A stretch of 64,000 bases of DNA, taken from contig CANGHK010000018.1 in assembly GCA_947453625.1 (NCBI GenBank), positions 1-64,000 of the forward strand, written 5' to 3'. Below, piece by piece: positions 21,522-32,905 of the stretch. This DNA is from Burkholderiales bacterium. GTDB lineage: Bacteria; Pseudomonadota; Gammaproteobacteria; Burkholderiales; Burkholderiaceae_C. How positions within the stretch are numbered: position 1 is the first letter of the stretch; every line of letters starts with the position of its first letter. The translations under genes were made by a program, and so were the position numbers. The notes below the pieces were generated by a model. It did no database searches. It was not told where the DNA came from and worked only from the letters and a program-made list of their open reading frames with translations.

Positions 21522-22649
21522 ATGGCACTCGTAGGATTGGTGGGTTGGCGCGGCATGGTCGGCTCCGTGCTGATGGACCGCATGCAGGCAGAAGGCGATT
21601 TCGGTTTGATCGAGCCGCTGTTCTTCTCGACCAGCGACGCCGGCGGCAAGGCGCCTAGCCAGGCGAAGAACGAGACCACGCTGCAGGACGCGTTCGACAT
21701 CGATGCGCTCAAGCGCTGCGACATCATTCTCACGGCCCAGGGCGGCGAATACACCAGCGCGGTGTTCCCCAAGTTGCGCGCCGCGGGCTGGGGCGGCCAC
21801 TGGATAGACGCCGCCTCGACGCTTCGCATGGAAAGCGACGCGGTGATCGTGCTCGACCCGGTCAACCTGCCGGTGATCCAGCAGGCGTTGGCCAGGGGTG
21901 GCAAGAACTGGATAGGCGGCAACTGCACCGTCAGCTGCATGCTGATGGGCGTTGGCGCGCTCTACAAAGCCGGCCTGGTCGAATGGATGAGCACCCAGAC
22001 CTACCAGGCGGCGTCGGGTGGCGGTGCCCAGCACATGCGCGAGTTGCTGACCCAGTACGGCACGCTCAACGCGTCGGTCAAGTCGCTGCTGGACGATCCC
22101 AAGAGCGCCATCCTCGAGATCGACCGCCAGGTCATCGCGACGCAGCGCGGCCTGTCTGCGGCCGAGACGGCCAATTTCGGTGTGCCGCTGGGTGGCTCGC
22201 TGATCCCCTGGATCGACAAGGACCTCGGCAACGGCATGTCCAAGGAAGAGTGGAAGGGCATGGCCGAGACCAACAAGATCCTCGGCCAGGGCGAGGGCTT
22301 CAGCAGCCCGGCCGTGCCGGTCGACGGTTTCTGCGTTCGCGTGGGCGCGATGCGCTGCCACAGCCAGGCCTTGACCTTCAAGCTCAAGCGCGATGTGCCT
22401 GTGGCCGACATCGAGGCCATGATCGCCGCCGACAACGCCTGGGTGAAGGTGGTGCCCAACACCCGCGAGGCGACGGTTCGCGACCTGACCCCAGTGGCCG
22501 TGACCGGCACGATGACGATCCCGGTCGGTCGCCTCCGCAAACTGGCGATGGGCCCCGAGTACCTTGGCGCCTTCACCATTGGCGACCAGTTGCTGTGGGG
22601 GGCGGCAGAACCCTTGCGCCGCATGCTGCGCCTGCTGGTCGAGGCCTGA
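21522..22649 (+). CDS. asd: Aspartate-semialdehyde dehydrogenase
   Basis: Reduces aspartyl phosphate to aspartate semialdehyde, the branch point to lysine, threonine and methionine. The 375 residues start [20 protein letters not shown] (nucleotide-binding loop), with the active-site Cys in [12 protein letters not shown] and the segment [14 protein letters not shown], as in the proteobacterial E. coli-like form. It follows the leu genes and feeds, with metZ further right, methionine synthesis. Confidence 0.97.
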   Translation: MALVGLVGWRGMVGSVLMDRMQAEGDFGLIEPLFFSTSDAGGKAPSQAKNETTLQDAFDIDALKRCDIILTAQGGEYTSAVFPKLRAAGWGGHWIDAASTLRMESDAVIVLDPVNLPVIQQALARGGKNWIGGNCTVSCMLMGVGALYKAGLVEWMSTQTYQAASGGGAQHMRELLTQYGTLNASVKSLLDDPKSAILEIDRQVIATQRGLSAAETANFGVPLGGSLIPWIDKDLGNGMSKEEWKGMAETNKILGQGEGFSSPAVPVDGFCVRVGAMRCHSQALTFKLKRDVPVADIEAMIAADNAWVKVVPNTREATVRDLTPVAVTGTMTIPVGRLRKLAMGPEYLGAFTIGDQLLWGAAEPLRRMLRLLVEA

Positions 22650-22772
22650 TCGCGCAGTTGTGCACCGCTTCGTGCCGTGCGCGCCCGGCAGGTGGGTTGT
22701 GGCGTGGCAACATCGGGTTCGGCCTTGCGGGTCGGCGCGCGACCCCGTCGGAACATCAGGCAAGGCCTCGGC

Positions 22773-22801
22773 TTGTCAGTCTATATGCTTGATGTTATTG
22801 T
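22773..22801 (+). promoter_or_regulatory. Candidate sigma-70 promoter for fimV
   Basis: TTGTCA at 22773-22778 and TATTGT at 22796-22801 are spaced by 17 bases in the only AT-rich part of the 288-base asd-fimV gap. A small hairpin (TGCCCC-GTC-GGGGCA, 22863-22877) lies in the resulting leader. Confidence 0.5.
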
Positions 22802-22937
22802 GATTTCCATTGTTTTGATGTGAAACGAGGGTGTGGTTGATGCGCCTGACGCTGCCTGCGGGTGCCCCGTCGGGGCATGAAAATTGCCCCCGACAGCGGA
22901 CCTGCCGCGGGCCCGCTGGTGCTGTAGTGGAGACGCC

Positions 22938-25451
22938 TTGAAAACTCGCCCCTTCTTCAACGCCCGAACCGCGCTGGCGCTTGCCGCGCTGGCGGTTTTC
23001 GGCGCCGCGGCGCCCGCTGCGCAGGCATTGGGCGTGGGCCGGCTCGACGTGCAGTCGGCTCTCGGCGAAGGTCTGCGCGCCGAGATCGACATCACCAGCC
23101 TGTCGTCCGACGAGGCGGCTTCGCTGGCCGTGCGAATCGCGTCGCCGGAAGCCTACCGCGCCGCCGGCGTTGACTACAACGCGGTGCTGGCCGGCGCCCA
23201 GGCGGTGGTCGCGCGGCGCGCCGATGGCCGGTCGTTTCTTCGGCTGAGCAGCGACCGTGCGGTGCAGGAGCCGTTCATCGAAGTGATCGTCGAGTTGAAC
23301 TGGGCCTCGGGCAGGCTTGTGCGCGAGTTCACCTTGCTGTTCGATCCGCCGGGCAGCCGCCCGGCGCAGGCCGCCGCGCTGGTGGCGCCCGTGGCGCCGG
23401 TGATGTCTGCCGCATTCGGTCCTGCTGCGTTAGCGCCGCCGGCCTCGGCCGCGTCGGCCCTGCCGGCGGCTCCGTCGCGACCGGTGCCGGTGTTGCGCCA
23501 GACCACGGCAGCGCCTGCGGCCGAGCCCGTCGCCGCGGCGCCCCGGCCCGCGGTGCTGCCGCGGACCCCGTCGTCGGCGGCATGGCCCAACCCGCCTAGC
23601 GCTCCGTCGGCCGCTGCCAAGCGCTACCCGGTACGCCCCGGTGACACCCTGTACGGCGTGGCGGGCAGCACCCAGCATGTCGGTGTGTCGCTCGACCAGA
23701 TGCTGGTCGGCCTGTACCGCGCCAACCCGGATGCATTCATAGAGCACAACGTCAACCGCTTGCGGGCCGGCGTCGTGCTGTCGGTGCCCAGTGCCGACGA
23801 GGTGCGCGACGTCACGCCCGATGACCTGCGGCGCTTGATCACCGCCCAAAGCGTCGATTTCGAGGCCTACCGCAACCGCCTTGCCCAGGGTGCGCCGCAG
23901 GCCCAGTCGCAGGAGCCGATCCGGGCGGTCCAGGGCAAGGTGCAGGCGGCGGTGGACGATCGCAAGCAATCCGGCGCGGCTTCGCCCGACAAGCTCAAGC
24001 TCAGCGGCGGAGCCGGATCGGCTCCGGAGGCGCTGATCGCCCAGGCTGCCGAGCGCAAGGACAACGCGGACCGTGTCGCCGAACTGTCACGCAACGTCGA
24101 GGAACTGAAGCAACTCCGACAAGGCGCTGTGGCGGTGCAAGCCGCGGCCGGTCCAACTGCGGCCTCGGCCAGCCCGCCGCCAGGGTCCGGGCCGACGCCT
24201 GTGGTGGCCAGCAGCGTTGCCGCGGCGTCGCAGCCCGGCAAGCCGGTGGCGCCGCCGGCCGCGCCATCCGGCAGCCTGATTGACAGCGTCAGCGACAGTC
24301 CCTGGTTGTTGCCCGGGGCCGGTGGGCTGGCGCTGCTGCTGGCGGGGATCGCGGCCTGGCGGCTGCGCGGCCGGCTCCACAAGGGTGCCAGCGAGACCTC
24401 GTTCCTGGAGAGCCGGATGCAGCCGGACTCGTTCTTCGGCGCCAGCGGCGGCCAGCATGTCGACACCCGCGATGCCAGCCGCATCGGTGCCGGTTCGGTG
24501 GGCTACTCGTTAAGCCAGCTCGACGCGATCGGCGATGTCGACCCGGTGGCCGAGGCCGATGTCTACCTGGCCTATGGCCGCGACCTGCAGGCCGAGGAAA
24601 TCCTCAAGGAGGCGATGCGCACCACGCCCGAGCGCATGGCGGTGCGCAGCAAACTGCTCGAGGTCTATGCCAAGCGCCGTGACAGCAAGGGCTTCGAGTT
24701 GCTGGCCACCCAACTCTATGCGCTGACCAAGGGCAGCGGCGCTGACTGGAGCAAGGCCCAGGAACTGGGCCGCCAGTTCGACGCCGACAACCCTCTCTAC
24801 CAGCCCGGCGGCCACCCGGAGGAGATCATCCTCGACGGTGAGCGCGTGGTGGTCGAGCCCCTGGGCGCCACCACCCAGCCGCATTCCATCTTGCCGCAGG
24901 TCACCCTGGCAGCAGAGGACTCGCGGCAGCCGCAATTTGGCGATGGCGGCGACGGATTCGACCTCGATCTCGACCTGGGCCAGCCCGATCCCGTTCGGTC
25001 GATGGAAGCCACCCGGCCCATGGTCTCGGGTGCGCAGCGGTCTGTCGATCCCGGGCTGGATTTCGATGTTGACGACCGCGGTGAGGCGGCCCAGCGACCC
25101 GCGCCGCCGCCGTCCAGCCCCGCGCCCCGCACGGTTGCCGTCCGGATTGATTCGAGGGCGATGGGTCTGGTTGGCGCTCAGGCCGGCGCCGGCGATAGCT
25201 TGATGGATTTCAGCGACTTCGCGATGTCCGGAGCAGGCGGCTTGGCCGAAGCCGCGCCCACCGTGTCGGCCCACCTCGACGACTTGGCCATGGATCAAGC
25301 CGACCCGTTGGCGCGCAAGTTCGAACTGGCCGAGGAGTTCCGCCAGATCGGCGACGTCGACGGCGCGCGCGACCTCCTCGAGGAAGTGGTGTCCAAGGCC
25401 ACCGGCACGCTGCGCGGCAAGGCGCAGGCCATGCTCGACGCCCTGAGTTGA
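22938..25451 (+). CDS. fimV: FimV-like peptidoglycan-binding polar/pilus assembly protein
   Basis: Inner-membrane scaffold linked to type IV pili and polar organisation. About 837 residues: signal-like N-terminus ending near AQALGVGRLDV, the FimV N-terminal domain (SALGEGLRAEIDI), a LysM domain (RYPVRPGDTLYGVAG to about residue 280), an Ala/Pro-rich part with a coiled-coil-like segment, one transmembrane helix (WLLPGAGGLALLLAGIAAW), an acidic cytoplasmic region, and the C-terminal TPR-like FimV domain (LARKFELAEEFRQIGD). I chose the TTG at 22938 because GGAG lies five bases upstream and it opens directly into the signal peptide. Confidence 0.9.
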   Translation: MKTRPFFNARTALALAALAVFGAAAPAAQALGVGRLDVQSALGEGLRAEIDITSLSSDEAASLAVRIASPEAYRAAGVDYNAVLAGAQAVVARRADGRSFLRLSSDRAVQEPFIEVIVELNWASGRLVREFTLLFDPPGSRPAQAAALVAPVAPVMSAAFGPAALAPPASAASALPAAPSRPVPVLRQTTAAPAAEPVAAAPRPAVLPRTPSSAAWPNPPSAPSAAAKRYPVRPGDTLYGVAGSTQHVGVSLDQMLVGLYRANPDAFIEHNVNRLRAGVVLSVPSADEVRDVTPDDLRRLITAQSVDFEAYRNRLAQGAPQAQSQEPIRAVQGKVQAAVDDRKQSGAASPDKLKLSGGAGSAPEALIAQAAERKDNADRVAELSRNVEELKQLRQGAVAVQAAAGPTAASASPPPGSGPTPVVASSVAAASQPGKPVAPPAAPSGSLIDSVSDSPWLLPGAGGLALLLAGIAAWRLRGRLHKGASETSFLESRMQPDSFFGASGGQHVDTRDASRIGAGSVGYSLSQLDAIGDVDPVAEADVYLAYGRDLQAEEILKEAMRTTPERMAVRSKLLEVYAKRRDSKGFELLATQLYALTKGSGADWSKAQELGRQFDADNPLYQPGGHPEEIILDGERVVVEPLGATTQPHSILPQVTLAAEDSRQPQFGDGGDGFDLDLDLGQPDPVRSMEATRPMVSGAQRSVDPGLDFDVDDRGEAAQRPAPPPSSPAPRTVAVRIDSRAMGLVGAQAGAGDSLMDFSDFAMSGAGGLAEAAPTVSAHLDDLAMDQADPLARKFELAEEFRQIGDVDGARDLLEEVVSKATGTLRGKAQAMLDALS

Positions 25452-25473
25452 TGCGGGCGGACTGCGGGCCCTC

Positions 25474-26268
25474 GTGGTCATGACCCGGCGTCTGGCGCTG
25501 GGCATCAGCTACCGCGGCGGCGCCTACCAGGGTTGGCAGAGCCAGCGCGGCGGGCGCACGGTGCAGGACCGGGTCGAGCAGGCGCTGTCGGCCTTCGTCG
25601 GCGCGCCGGTCGCCACGGTGTGTGCCGGCCGAACCGATGCTGGCGTCCATGCCTTCAATCAGGTGGTGCACATCGACAGCCCGGTCGAGCGTGAGGTCTT
25701 TTCGTGGCTGCGCGGTACCAACCGCTACCTGCCGTCCGACATCGCGCTGCAGTGGTGCGCCGCGGTGCCGCCCGATTTCCATGCCCGTTACGCGGCCCGG
25801 GGCCGGCGCTACCGTTACCTGCTGCTGCAGTCGGTGGTGCGGCCCGCGCTAGAAGCCGGGGCGGTGGGCTGGGTCTTCCGGCCGCTCGACGTGGATGCGA
25901 TGCGCGCGGCGGCGGCGCAACTGGCCGGTGAGCATGATTTCAGCAGCTTCCGTTCCTCGGAATGCCAGGCTCGCAGCCCGGTGAAGACGCTGCGCTCGAT
26001 CAGCATCGAAGCGCGGGGCGATTACTGGCGTTTCGATTTCGACGGCTCGGCCTTTCTGCACCACATGGTGCGCAACATGATGGGCTGCCTGCTGGCCGTG
26101 GGCAGCGGCCGCCAGGCGCCGGGCTGGATCGCCGAGGTGCTGGCCGCACGCAACCGCGACGCCGCAGCACCCACTTTTTCGGCCGACGGCCTGTATTTCA
26201 CCGGACCGTACTACGATGCCGCGCTCGGGCTTCCCGAGCAGACTGCCGCGATGGGCTGGCTGCCCTGA
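25474..26268 (+). CDS. truA: tRNA pseudouridine(38-40) synthase
   Basis: Converts uridines 38-40 of the tRNA anticodon arm to pseudouridine. The catalytic Asp sits in CAGRTDAGVHA (Asp53 counting from the ATG at 25480). Other family segments are ISYRGGAYQGWQ at the start and FLHHMVRNMMG near residue 190. The frame also opens at a GTG six bases earlier, at 25474; either could be used. It sits between fimV and trpF as in other Burkholderiales. Confidence 0.95.
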   Translation: MVMTRRLALGISYRGGAYQGWQSQRGGRTVQDRVEQALSAFVGAPVATVCAGRTDAGVHAFNQVVHIDSPVEREVFSWLRGTNRYLPSDIALQWCAAVPPDFHARYAARGRRYRYLLLQSVVRPALEAGAVGWVFRPLDVDAMRAAAAQLAGEHDFSSFRSSECQARSPVKTLRSISIEARGDYWRFDFDGSAFLHHMVRNMMGCLLAVGSGRQAPGWIAEVLAARNRDAAAPTFSADGLYFTGPYYDAALGLPEQTAAMGWLP

Positions 26269-26298
26269 GGCCAAGCCGAACTTGCCGAATTTGCCACC

Positions 26299-26949
26299 GT
26301 GACCCAACGAACCCGAATCAAGATCTGCGGCCTGACCCGCGACGCCGATGTCGACGCGGCGGTGGAGGCCGGCGCCGACGCGATAGGCTTCGTGCTCTAT
26401 GCCAGAAGCCCGCGTGCGGTCAGCGTGGCGCGCGCGGCCGAACTGGCGCGCCGGCTGCCGCCCTTCGTCACGCCGGTGTGCCTGTTCGTCAACGCCGAGA
26501 CGGCGCTCGTCACGGCTGCGGTGCAGGCCATCCCCCACACGCTGCTGCAGTTCCACGGCGACGAGACGCCGGCCGACTGCGAAGCGCTTCACCAGGCCAC
26601 CGGCCGGCCCTACCTGCGCGCGGCCCGGATGGCGCCCGGCCTGGCTTTGCTAGACTTCGCGGCTGACTATGCAAGCGCTGCCGGCCTCCTGCTCGACACC
26701 CATGTCGAGGGTTACGGCGGCGGTGGAAAGGTTTTCGATTGGTCACTCGTGCCACGCCACGTGCCCCGTCCAGTCGTTTTGTCTGGTGGGTTGAATCCTG
26801 CAAACGTGATCGATGGGATCACGCATGTTCGGCCCTGGGCCGTTGACGTGAGCTCTGGCGTGGAGATCGCCAAGGGCCTGAAGGATGCAGTGCTGATGCG
26901 CCGGTTCTGCGAAGCGGTTCGCGAGGCGGACGCGCTGATCGCCGACTGA
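26299..26949 (+). CDS. trpF: Phosphoribosylanthranilate isomerase
   Basis: Amadori rearrangement step of tryptophan synthesis. The 216-residue TIM barrel starts at a GTG (TQRTRIKICGLTRDADVDA), with the catalytic Cys in KICGLT, the catalytic Asp expected in LLDTHVEGYGGGG and the phosphate-binding SGGLNPANV. trpB follows after 76 bases. Confidence 0.96.
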   Translation: MTQRTRIKICGLTRDADVDAAVEAGADAIGFVLYARSPRAVSVARAAELARRLPPFVTPVCLFVNAETALVTAAVQAIPHTLLQFHGDETPADCEALHQATGRPYLRAARMAPGLALLDFAADYASAAGLLLDTHVEGYGGGGKVFDWSLVPRHVPRPVVLSGGLNPANVIDGITHVRPWAVDVSSGVEIAKGLKDAVLMRRFCEAVREADALIAD

Positions 26950-27025
26950 TCGCCGACGCACCGCACTGACATCGCCATTTCTTGCCGCGCGCCGGCCCGC
27001 GCGGCGCTGACCACAGGATTGCCCC

Positions 27026-28303
27026 ATGTTCGACTACCAACAACCTGATGCCCGCGGGCACTTCGGGCCTTACGGCGGCACTTTCGTCGCCGAAACCCTG
27101 GTCCATGCGCTCGACGAGCTCAAGGCGGCCTACGCCCACTACAGCCAGGACGCCGAGTTCATGGCCGAGTACCGGCATGAACTGGCGCATTTCGTCGGCC
27201 GGCCCAGCCCGGTCTACCACGCCGCGCGCATGAGCCGCGAGATCGGCGGCGCGCAGATCCACCTCAAGCGCGAGGACCTGAACCACACCGGCGCGCACAA
27301 GATCAACAACACCATAGGCCAGGCGCTGCTGGCCAAGCGCATGGGCAAGCCGCGCGTGATCGCCGAGACCGGCGCGGGCCAGCACGGCGTGGCCACCGCC
27401 ACCATCTGCGCCCGCTACGGCCTCGAATGCGTGGTCTACATGGGCAGTGCGGACGTGCTGCGGCAAAGCCCCAACGTCTACCGCATGCACCTGCTGGGCG
27501 CCAAGGTGGTGCCGGTCGAGAGCGGCAGCAAGACCCTGAAGGACGCGCTCAACGAGGCGCTGCGCGACTGGGTGACGAACGTCGAGAACACCTTCTACAT
27601 CATCGGCACGGTGGCCGGCCCGCACCCCTACCCGATGATGGTGCGCGACTTCCAGCGCGTGATCGGCGACGAGTGCCTGGTGCAGATGCCGGCGCAGATC
27701 GGCCGCCAACCCGATGCGGTGATCGCCTGCGTTGGCGGTGGCAGCAACGCGATGGGCATCTTCTATCCCTATATCCAGCATGAGAACGTGCGCTTGATAG
27801 GCGTCGAGGCCGCCGGCCTGGGCCTGGAGAGCGGCAAGCATTCGGCCAGCCTGATCGCCGGCAGCCCCGGCGTGCTGCACGGCAACCGCACCTACTTGCT
27901 GCAGGACGACAACGGCCAGATCACCGAGACGCACTCGATCTCGGCCGGGCTGGACTACCCCGGCGTCGGCCCCGAGCATGCGTTCCTGAAGGACATCGGC
28001 CGTGCCGAGTATGTCGGCATCACCGACGACGAGGCGTTGAGCGCCTTCCACCGGCTGTGCCGTACCGAGGGCATCATCCCGGCGCTGGAATCCAGCCACG
28101 CGGTGGCCTACGCGATGAAGCTGGCGGCCCAGATGCGGCCCGACCAGCACCTGCTGGTCAACCTGTCGGGCCGCGGCGACAAGGACATCGGCACCGTGGC
28201 CGACCTGTCGGGCGCCGAGTTCTTCTGCCGGCCGTCCTGCAAGGGGCAGGCGGTCAAGGGCGGCCTGCCCAGCGGCACCTTCCCGGTCGAGGTCACACGA
28301 TGA
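27026..28303 (+). CDS. trpB: Tryptophan synthase beta chain
   Basis: PLP enzyme that joins indole and serine. The 425 residues include the PLP lysine in HKINN (Lys92), AETGAGQHG, and the phosphate loop GGGSNAMG. The start [20 protein letters not shown] is typical. Its stop overlaps the trpA start (ATGA), so the two chains of the complex are translationally coupled. Confidence 0.97.
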   Translation: MFDYQQPDARGHFGPYGGTFVAETLVHALDELKAAYAHYSQDAEFMAEYRHELAHFVGRPSPVYHAARMSREIGGAQIHLKREDLNHTGAHKINNTIGQALLAKRMGKPRVIAETGAGQHGVATATICARYGLECVVYMGSADVLRQSPNVYRMHLLGAKVVPVESGSKTLKDALNEALRDWVTNVENTFYIIGTVAGPHPYPMMVRDFQRVIGDECLVQMPAQIGRQPDAVIACVGGGSNAMGIFYPYIQHENVRLIGVEAAGLGLESGKHSASLIAGSPGVLHGNRTYLLQDDNGQITETHSISAGLDYPGVGPEHAFLKDIGRAEYVGITDDEALSAFHRLCRTEGIIPALESSHAVAYAMKLAAQMRPDQHLLVNLSGRGDKDIGTVADLSGAEFFCRPSCKGQAVKGGLPSGTFPVEVTR

Positions 28304-29112
28304 GCCGTATCGCCGCCACGCTGCAAGCGCTGAAAGACCAGGGTCGCAAGGCACTGATTCCCTATGTCACCGCCGGTGATCCCTACCCCGAGGCCACGGC
28401 CGAGATCATGCAGGCGCTGGCCGATGGCGGCGCCGACATCATCGAGCTCGGCGTTCCCTTCTCCGACCCGATGGCCGACGGCCCGGTGATCGCGCAAGCC
28501 AGCGAGCGCGCCCTGGCGCGCGGCGTCGGGCTGACGCAGGTGCTGGGCTATGTCCGGGCCTTCCGCGCCGGCAATGCCAGCACCCCGGTGGTGCTGATGG
28601 GCTACGCCAACCCGGTCGAGCGCTATGACCAGAAGCATGGCACCGGCAGTTTCATCCGCGACGCGGCCACCGCCGGTGTCGACGGCCTGTTGGTGGTCGA
28701 CTACCCGCCCGAGGAATGCGAGGTCTTCGCCGCCGACCTGAAGGCCGCCGGCCTGGACCTGATCTTCCTGCTCGCCCCCACGTCGACCGAGCAGCGCATC
28801 CGCGAGGTCGGCCGCATCGCCAGCGGCTATGTCTACTACGTCTCGCTCAAGGGCGTGACCGGCGCCGGTCACCTCGACACCGACGCGGTGGCCGCCTTCG
28901 TGCCCCGCATCCGGGCCCATGTCAAGGTGCCGGTTGGGGTAGGCTTCGGCATTCGTGACGCATTGACCGCCCAGGCCGTGGCCCGGGTGTCGGACGCGGT
29001 GGTGATCGGGTCGCGGCTGGTGCAGATCCTGCACGCCGAGCCCCGCGAGACCGCCGCGGCCGCGGGCCAGGCGTTCATGGCCGAGATCCGCAGCGCGCTC
29101 GATGCGCTTTGA
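28300..29112 (+). CDS. trpA: Tryptophan synthase alpha chain
   Basis: Cleaves indole-3-glycerol phosphate and passes indole to TrpB. The 270-residue barrel has the catalytic Glu in [16 protein letters not shown] and the catalytic Asp in VDYPPEE, with the phosphate site GVGFGI near residue 211. The ATG lies within the trpB stop region (4-base overlap), which fixes the start. Confidence 0.97.
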   Translation: MSRIAATLQALKDQGRKALIPYVTAGDPYPEATAEIMQALADGGADIIELGVPFSDPMADGPVIAQASERALARGVGLTQVLGYVRAFRAGNASTPVVLMGYANPVERYDQKHGTGSFIRDAATAGVDGLLVVDYPPEECEVFAADLKAAGLDLIFLLAPTSTEQRIREVGRIASGYVYYVSLKGVTGAGHLDTDAVAAFVPRIRAHVKVPVGVGFGIRDALTAQAVARVSDAVVIGSRLVQILHAEPRETAAAAGQAFMAEIRSALDAL

Positions 29113-29129
29113 GTGAAGGAGATCCAGCG

Positions 29130-29239
29130 ATGAAATTTCTGTCAATGCAGCGCGGACGGGCCGAGCGCCGGGCCGCTCCCAAGCCGGCCCGCATCCCCCC
29201 GGGGGATCGTGCGACGCAGGCGTCGGACGAGGGGCTCCA

Positions 29240-29243
<4 letters not shown>
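29130..29243 (+). CDS. Small unknown ORF coupled to accD
   Basis: A 37-residue frame, [20 protein letters not shown] and on, between trpA and accD. It has a near-ideal Shine-Dalgarno (GAAGGAGAT, eight bases before the ATG), stronger than that of accD, and its stop overlaps the accD start as ATGA. The product is very basic in its first half and has no membrane segment or known domain. It could act as a translated leader that sets accD translation, or be a true small protein. No function is claimed. Confidence 0.55.
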
Positions 29244-30112
<869 letters not shown>

Positions 30113-30130
30113 AGCCGCCCCGGCCCTACC

Positions 30131-30154
30131 GACCGGGCCCGCAGGGGCCCGGTC
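30131..30154 (+). terminator. Hairpin terminator after accD
   Basis: Perfect 10-base arms GACCGGGCCC and GGGCCCGGTC around the loop GCAG, followed by TTGTTT. It lies between the accD stop and the folC start, so it would at least attenuate transcription into folC. Confidence 0.75.
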
Positions 30155-30171
30155 TTGTTTCTGAAAGACCG

Positions 30172-31467
30172 ATGACTGCTCCCACCACCCTGCCCGACTG
30201 GCTCGCCCACTGCGAGCGGCTGCACCCCAAGACCATAGACATGACGCTGGACCGGGTGGCCGCCGTGCGCGACCGGCTCGGCCTGCGGTTTGCCGTGCCG
30301 GTGGTCAGCGTGGCTGGCACCAATGGCAAGGGCTCGTCCTGCGCGATGCTCGAGGCGGTGGCGCTGCAGGCCGGTTACCGGGTCGGGCTCTACAGCAAGC
30401 CGCACCTGGTGCACTTCGAGGAGCGCTGCCGGATCAACGGTGAAATGGTTGGCGCCGACGCCTTGCTGCCGCATTTCGCCGCAGTCGAGGCCGCGCGCGG
30501 CGACACCACGCTGACCTGGTTCGAGTTCACCACGCTGGCGATCATGCGGGCGCTGTCCGAGGCGCCGCTCGATCTGGTGATCCTGGAGGTCGGCATGGGC
30601 GGCCGGCTCGACGCGGTCAACGCGGTCGATGCCGACTGCGCGTTGATCACCAGCATCGCGCTCGACCACACCGAATACCTGGGCGCCGACCGCGAGGCGA
30701 TCGCGGGCGAGAAGGCCGGCATCCTGCGGCCCGGCAGGCCGGTGGTGGTCAGCGACCCCGAGCCACCGGCCGCGCTGCAGGCCCGCGCCGATGCGCTGGG
30801 CGCCGACCTGTGGCGGCTGGGCCGCGACTTCAACTGCCAGGGCGACAAACAGCAATGGGCCTGGCGGGGCAGGGCGCAGCGCTTCAACGGCCTGGCCTAC
30901 CCGGCGCTGCGCGGCGCCAACCAGTTGCTCAACGCGGCCGGCGTGCTGGCGGTGTTCGAGGCACTGCGCGACCGGTTGCCGATCAACGCCCAGGCCGTGC
31001 GCAACGGCCTGGCCATGGTCGAACTGCCCGGCCGCTTCCAGATCGTGCCCGGCCAGCCCACGCTGGTGCTGGACGTGGCGCACAACCCGCAGGCGGTGGC
31101 CGCGCTGGCCAACAACCTCGACCAGATGGGTTATTTTCCGCAGACCCACGCGGTGTTCGGCGCGATGCGCGACAAGGACCTGGCCGCGCTGTTGCCGCAT
31201 ATCGCGCCCCTGGTCGACCATTGGCACCTGACCGACCTGCCGCTGGCGCGCGCGGCCAGCGCCGCCGATCTGGCGACGGCAGTGCGGGCTGCCAGCGGCT
31301 CGCGGGCGATCACCACCGCGCTGCACGCCAGCCCCGAATCGGCCTTGCGCGCGGCGGCCGGCAGCGCAGACCCGGCTGATAGAATCGTGGTCTTCGGTTC
31401 GTTCTACACCGTGGGGGGCGTGTTGAAAGACGGACTGCCCCGTCTGTCGGCCCGGCATCTGACCTAA
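30172..31467 (+). CDS. folC: Dihydrofolate synthase / folylpolyglutamate synthase
   Basis: Adds glutamate to dihydropteroate and to folates, a Mur-ligase-fold enzyme of the cytoplasm. The 431 residues include the P-loop VAGTNGKGSSCAML, the segment VILEVGMGGRLDAVNAVD and the Mur-type LDVAHNPQA. Position after accD is the normal order. Near the 3' end the codons GAT-AGA-ATC create a promoter-like TAGAAT (31380-31385), unusual because AGA is rare in this genome. Confidence 0.96.
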   Translation: MTAPTTLPDWLAHCERLHPKTIDMTLDRVAAVRDRLGLRFAVPVVSVAGTNGKGSSCAMLEAVALQAGYRVGLYSKPHLVHFEERCRINGEMVGADALLPHFAAVEAARGDTTLTWFEFTTLAIMRALSEAPLDLVILEVGMGGRLDAVNAVDADCALITSIALDHTEYLGADREAIAGEKAGILRPGRPVVVSDPEPPAALQARADALGADLWRLGRDFNCQGDKQQWAWRGRAQRFNGLAYPALRGANQLLNAAGVLAVFEALRDRLPINAQAVRNGLAMVELPGRFQIVPGQPTLVLDVAHNPQAVAALANNLDQMGYFPQTHAVFGAMRDKDLAALLPHIAPLVDHWHLTDLPLARAASAADLATAVRAASGSRAITTALHASPESALRAAAGSADPADRIVVFGSFYTVGGVLKDGLPRLSARHLT

Positions 31468-31561
31468 CGACTCGGCCCGATCCGGCTGCGGCGCCAGTGC
31501 AACAGGCGCCAACTCCCTCCTCCAACCCGGCTGCGTCCCCAACCCACGCCTGTCATCCCGC

Positions 31562-32344
31562 ATGGGTCTGCTGTCCTACTTTCAGCGCAAGTCCAAGCCC
31601 GCTGCCGAGGCGCAAGTCCCGGCCGAGCCTGACGCCGTGGCCGCCGCGCGCACCCGTGCCCGGCGCCGGCTGATCGGCGCGACCGTGTTGTTGGGCGTGG
31701 GCATCGTAGGATTTCCGTTGCTTTTCGAAACCCAGCCCCGACCGGTGGCGGTCGATATCCCGATCGAGATCCCGCGCAAGGACGGCTTGCCGCCGCTGCA
31801 ACTGCCACCGGCCTCGCTGCCGTTGACGTCGGTCCCTGCCGCCTCGCCCGTCGAGGCGTCGGCGTCGCAGGCGCCAACTGCGTCAGGGCCTGCGGGTGCT
31901 GCCACGCTGCCCGTGGAAATCGTTGAACAGGCGGCCGACCAGGGGCGCGAACTGGCCTCGTCTGGCACTGCACCCGTGCCCGTACCGCGGCCAGCGACGC
32001 TGCCTGCCGCGCCGGTGGCCGCGCCGTCCCGGCCCGCCTTGGCCAAACCGGCGGTCGATGACGGTGCCCGTGTCCGCGCCTTGCTCGATGGTCAGGCTTC
32101 AGCCCCGACACCGGTCGCCCGGACCGTGGTGCAGGTGGGGGCTTACGGTGACGCCGCCAGGCTGGCCGAGGCGCGCCAGAAGGTGGAGAGGCTCGGCCTG
32201 AAGACCTACACCCAGGTGGTGGAGTCCGACGGCGTCAAGCGCACCCGCGTGCGGGTCGGGCCGTTTACCACAAGGGCCGAAGCCGACAAGGCAGCGGCGC
32301 GCCTCAAGGCTGCCGGCCTGCCGGTGGCGATCCTGACGTTGTGA
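31562..32344 (+). CDS. SPOR-domain membrane protein
   Basis: A 260-residue protein anchored by one transmembrane helix (LIGATVLLGVGIVGFPLLF, about residues 38-56), then a long Ala/Pro-rich periplasmic linker and a C-terminal SPOR domain (VQVGAYGDAARLAEARQKVE onward). SPOR domains bind glycan strands stripped of stem peptides at the division septum, so the protein probably acts in cell division or the cell wall (FtsN/DedD-like). It overlaps the next gene by GTGA. Confidence 0.9.
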   Translation: MGLLSYFQRKSKPAAEAQVPAEPDAVAAARTRARRRLIGATVLLGVGIVGFPLLFETQPRPVAVDIPIEIPRKDGLPPLQLPPASLPLTSVPAASPVEASASQAPTASGPAGAATLPVEIVEQAADQGRELASSGTAPVPVPRPATLPAAPVAAPSRPALAKPAVDDGARVRALLDGQASAPTPVARTVVQVGAYGDAARLAEARQKVERLGLKTYTQVVESDGVKRTRVRVGPFTTRAEADKAAARLKAAGLPVAILTL

Positions 32345-32847
32345 GTGCTGCCGCCAACCTGGGCTGGGTCGATTGGGCGCTGCTGGGGCTGCTGGGCCTG
32401 TCGGTGCTGATCGGGCTGGCGCGCGGCCTGGTGTTCGAACTGATGTCGCTGGTCGGCTGGGTGGTCGCCTATGTGGCGGCCCAGGTCGTGTCGCCGCGCC
32501 TGCTGGCCCATGTGCCGGTCGGTGTGCCGGGCTCGGCGCTGCAGGCCGGGGTCGCCTTTGTCGCGGCCTTCGTGGCCGTGCTGATCACCTGGTCGCTGCT
32601 GGCGCGGCTGGTCCGCCTGGGCCTGCACGCCACGCCGCTGACGCTGATCGACCGGATGCTGGGTGCGGGCTTCGGCTTGCTGCGGGGCGGCATGCTGTTG
32701 CTGGCGCTGGCCACCGCGGTGGCCTTCACGCCGGCAGCACGCTCCCAGCCCTGGCAGGACTCACACGCGGCGGTCTGGCTGAGCCTGGCGCTGCAGGGCA
32801 TCAAACCCATGTTGCCGTACGAGGTGGCTCGCCACCTCCCGGCTTGA
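32341..32847 (+). CDS. cvpA: CvpA family inner-membrane protein
   Basis: A 168-residue protein with four predicted membrane helices, from WVDWALLGLLGLSVLIGL through GMLLLALATAVAF. The CvpA family is needed for colicin V export in E. coli and is nearly always found next to purF, as here. It starts with GTG in a GTGA overlap with the SPOR gene, and purF begins 58 bases on. Confidence 0.92.
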   Translation: MSAAANLGWVDWALLGLLGLSVLIGLARGLVFELMSLVGWVVAYVAAQVVSPRLLAHVPVGVPGSALQAGVAFVAAFVAVLITWSLLARLVRLGLHATPLTLIDRMLGAGFGLLRGGMLLLALATAVAFTPAARSQPWQDSHAAVWLSLALQGIKPMLPYEVARHLPA

Positions 32848-32905
32848 CGGGCCCGCAAGTTTCCGCCGGCCTGACCTTTCTTCTCGTTTCCAGGGCTCCC
32901 CCACC

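Noticed and set aside
26950-27025. Trp attenuator between trpF and trpB
   Set aside because: No short leader peptide with tandem Trp codons and no competing hairpins are visible.
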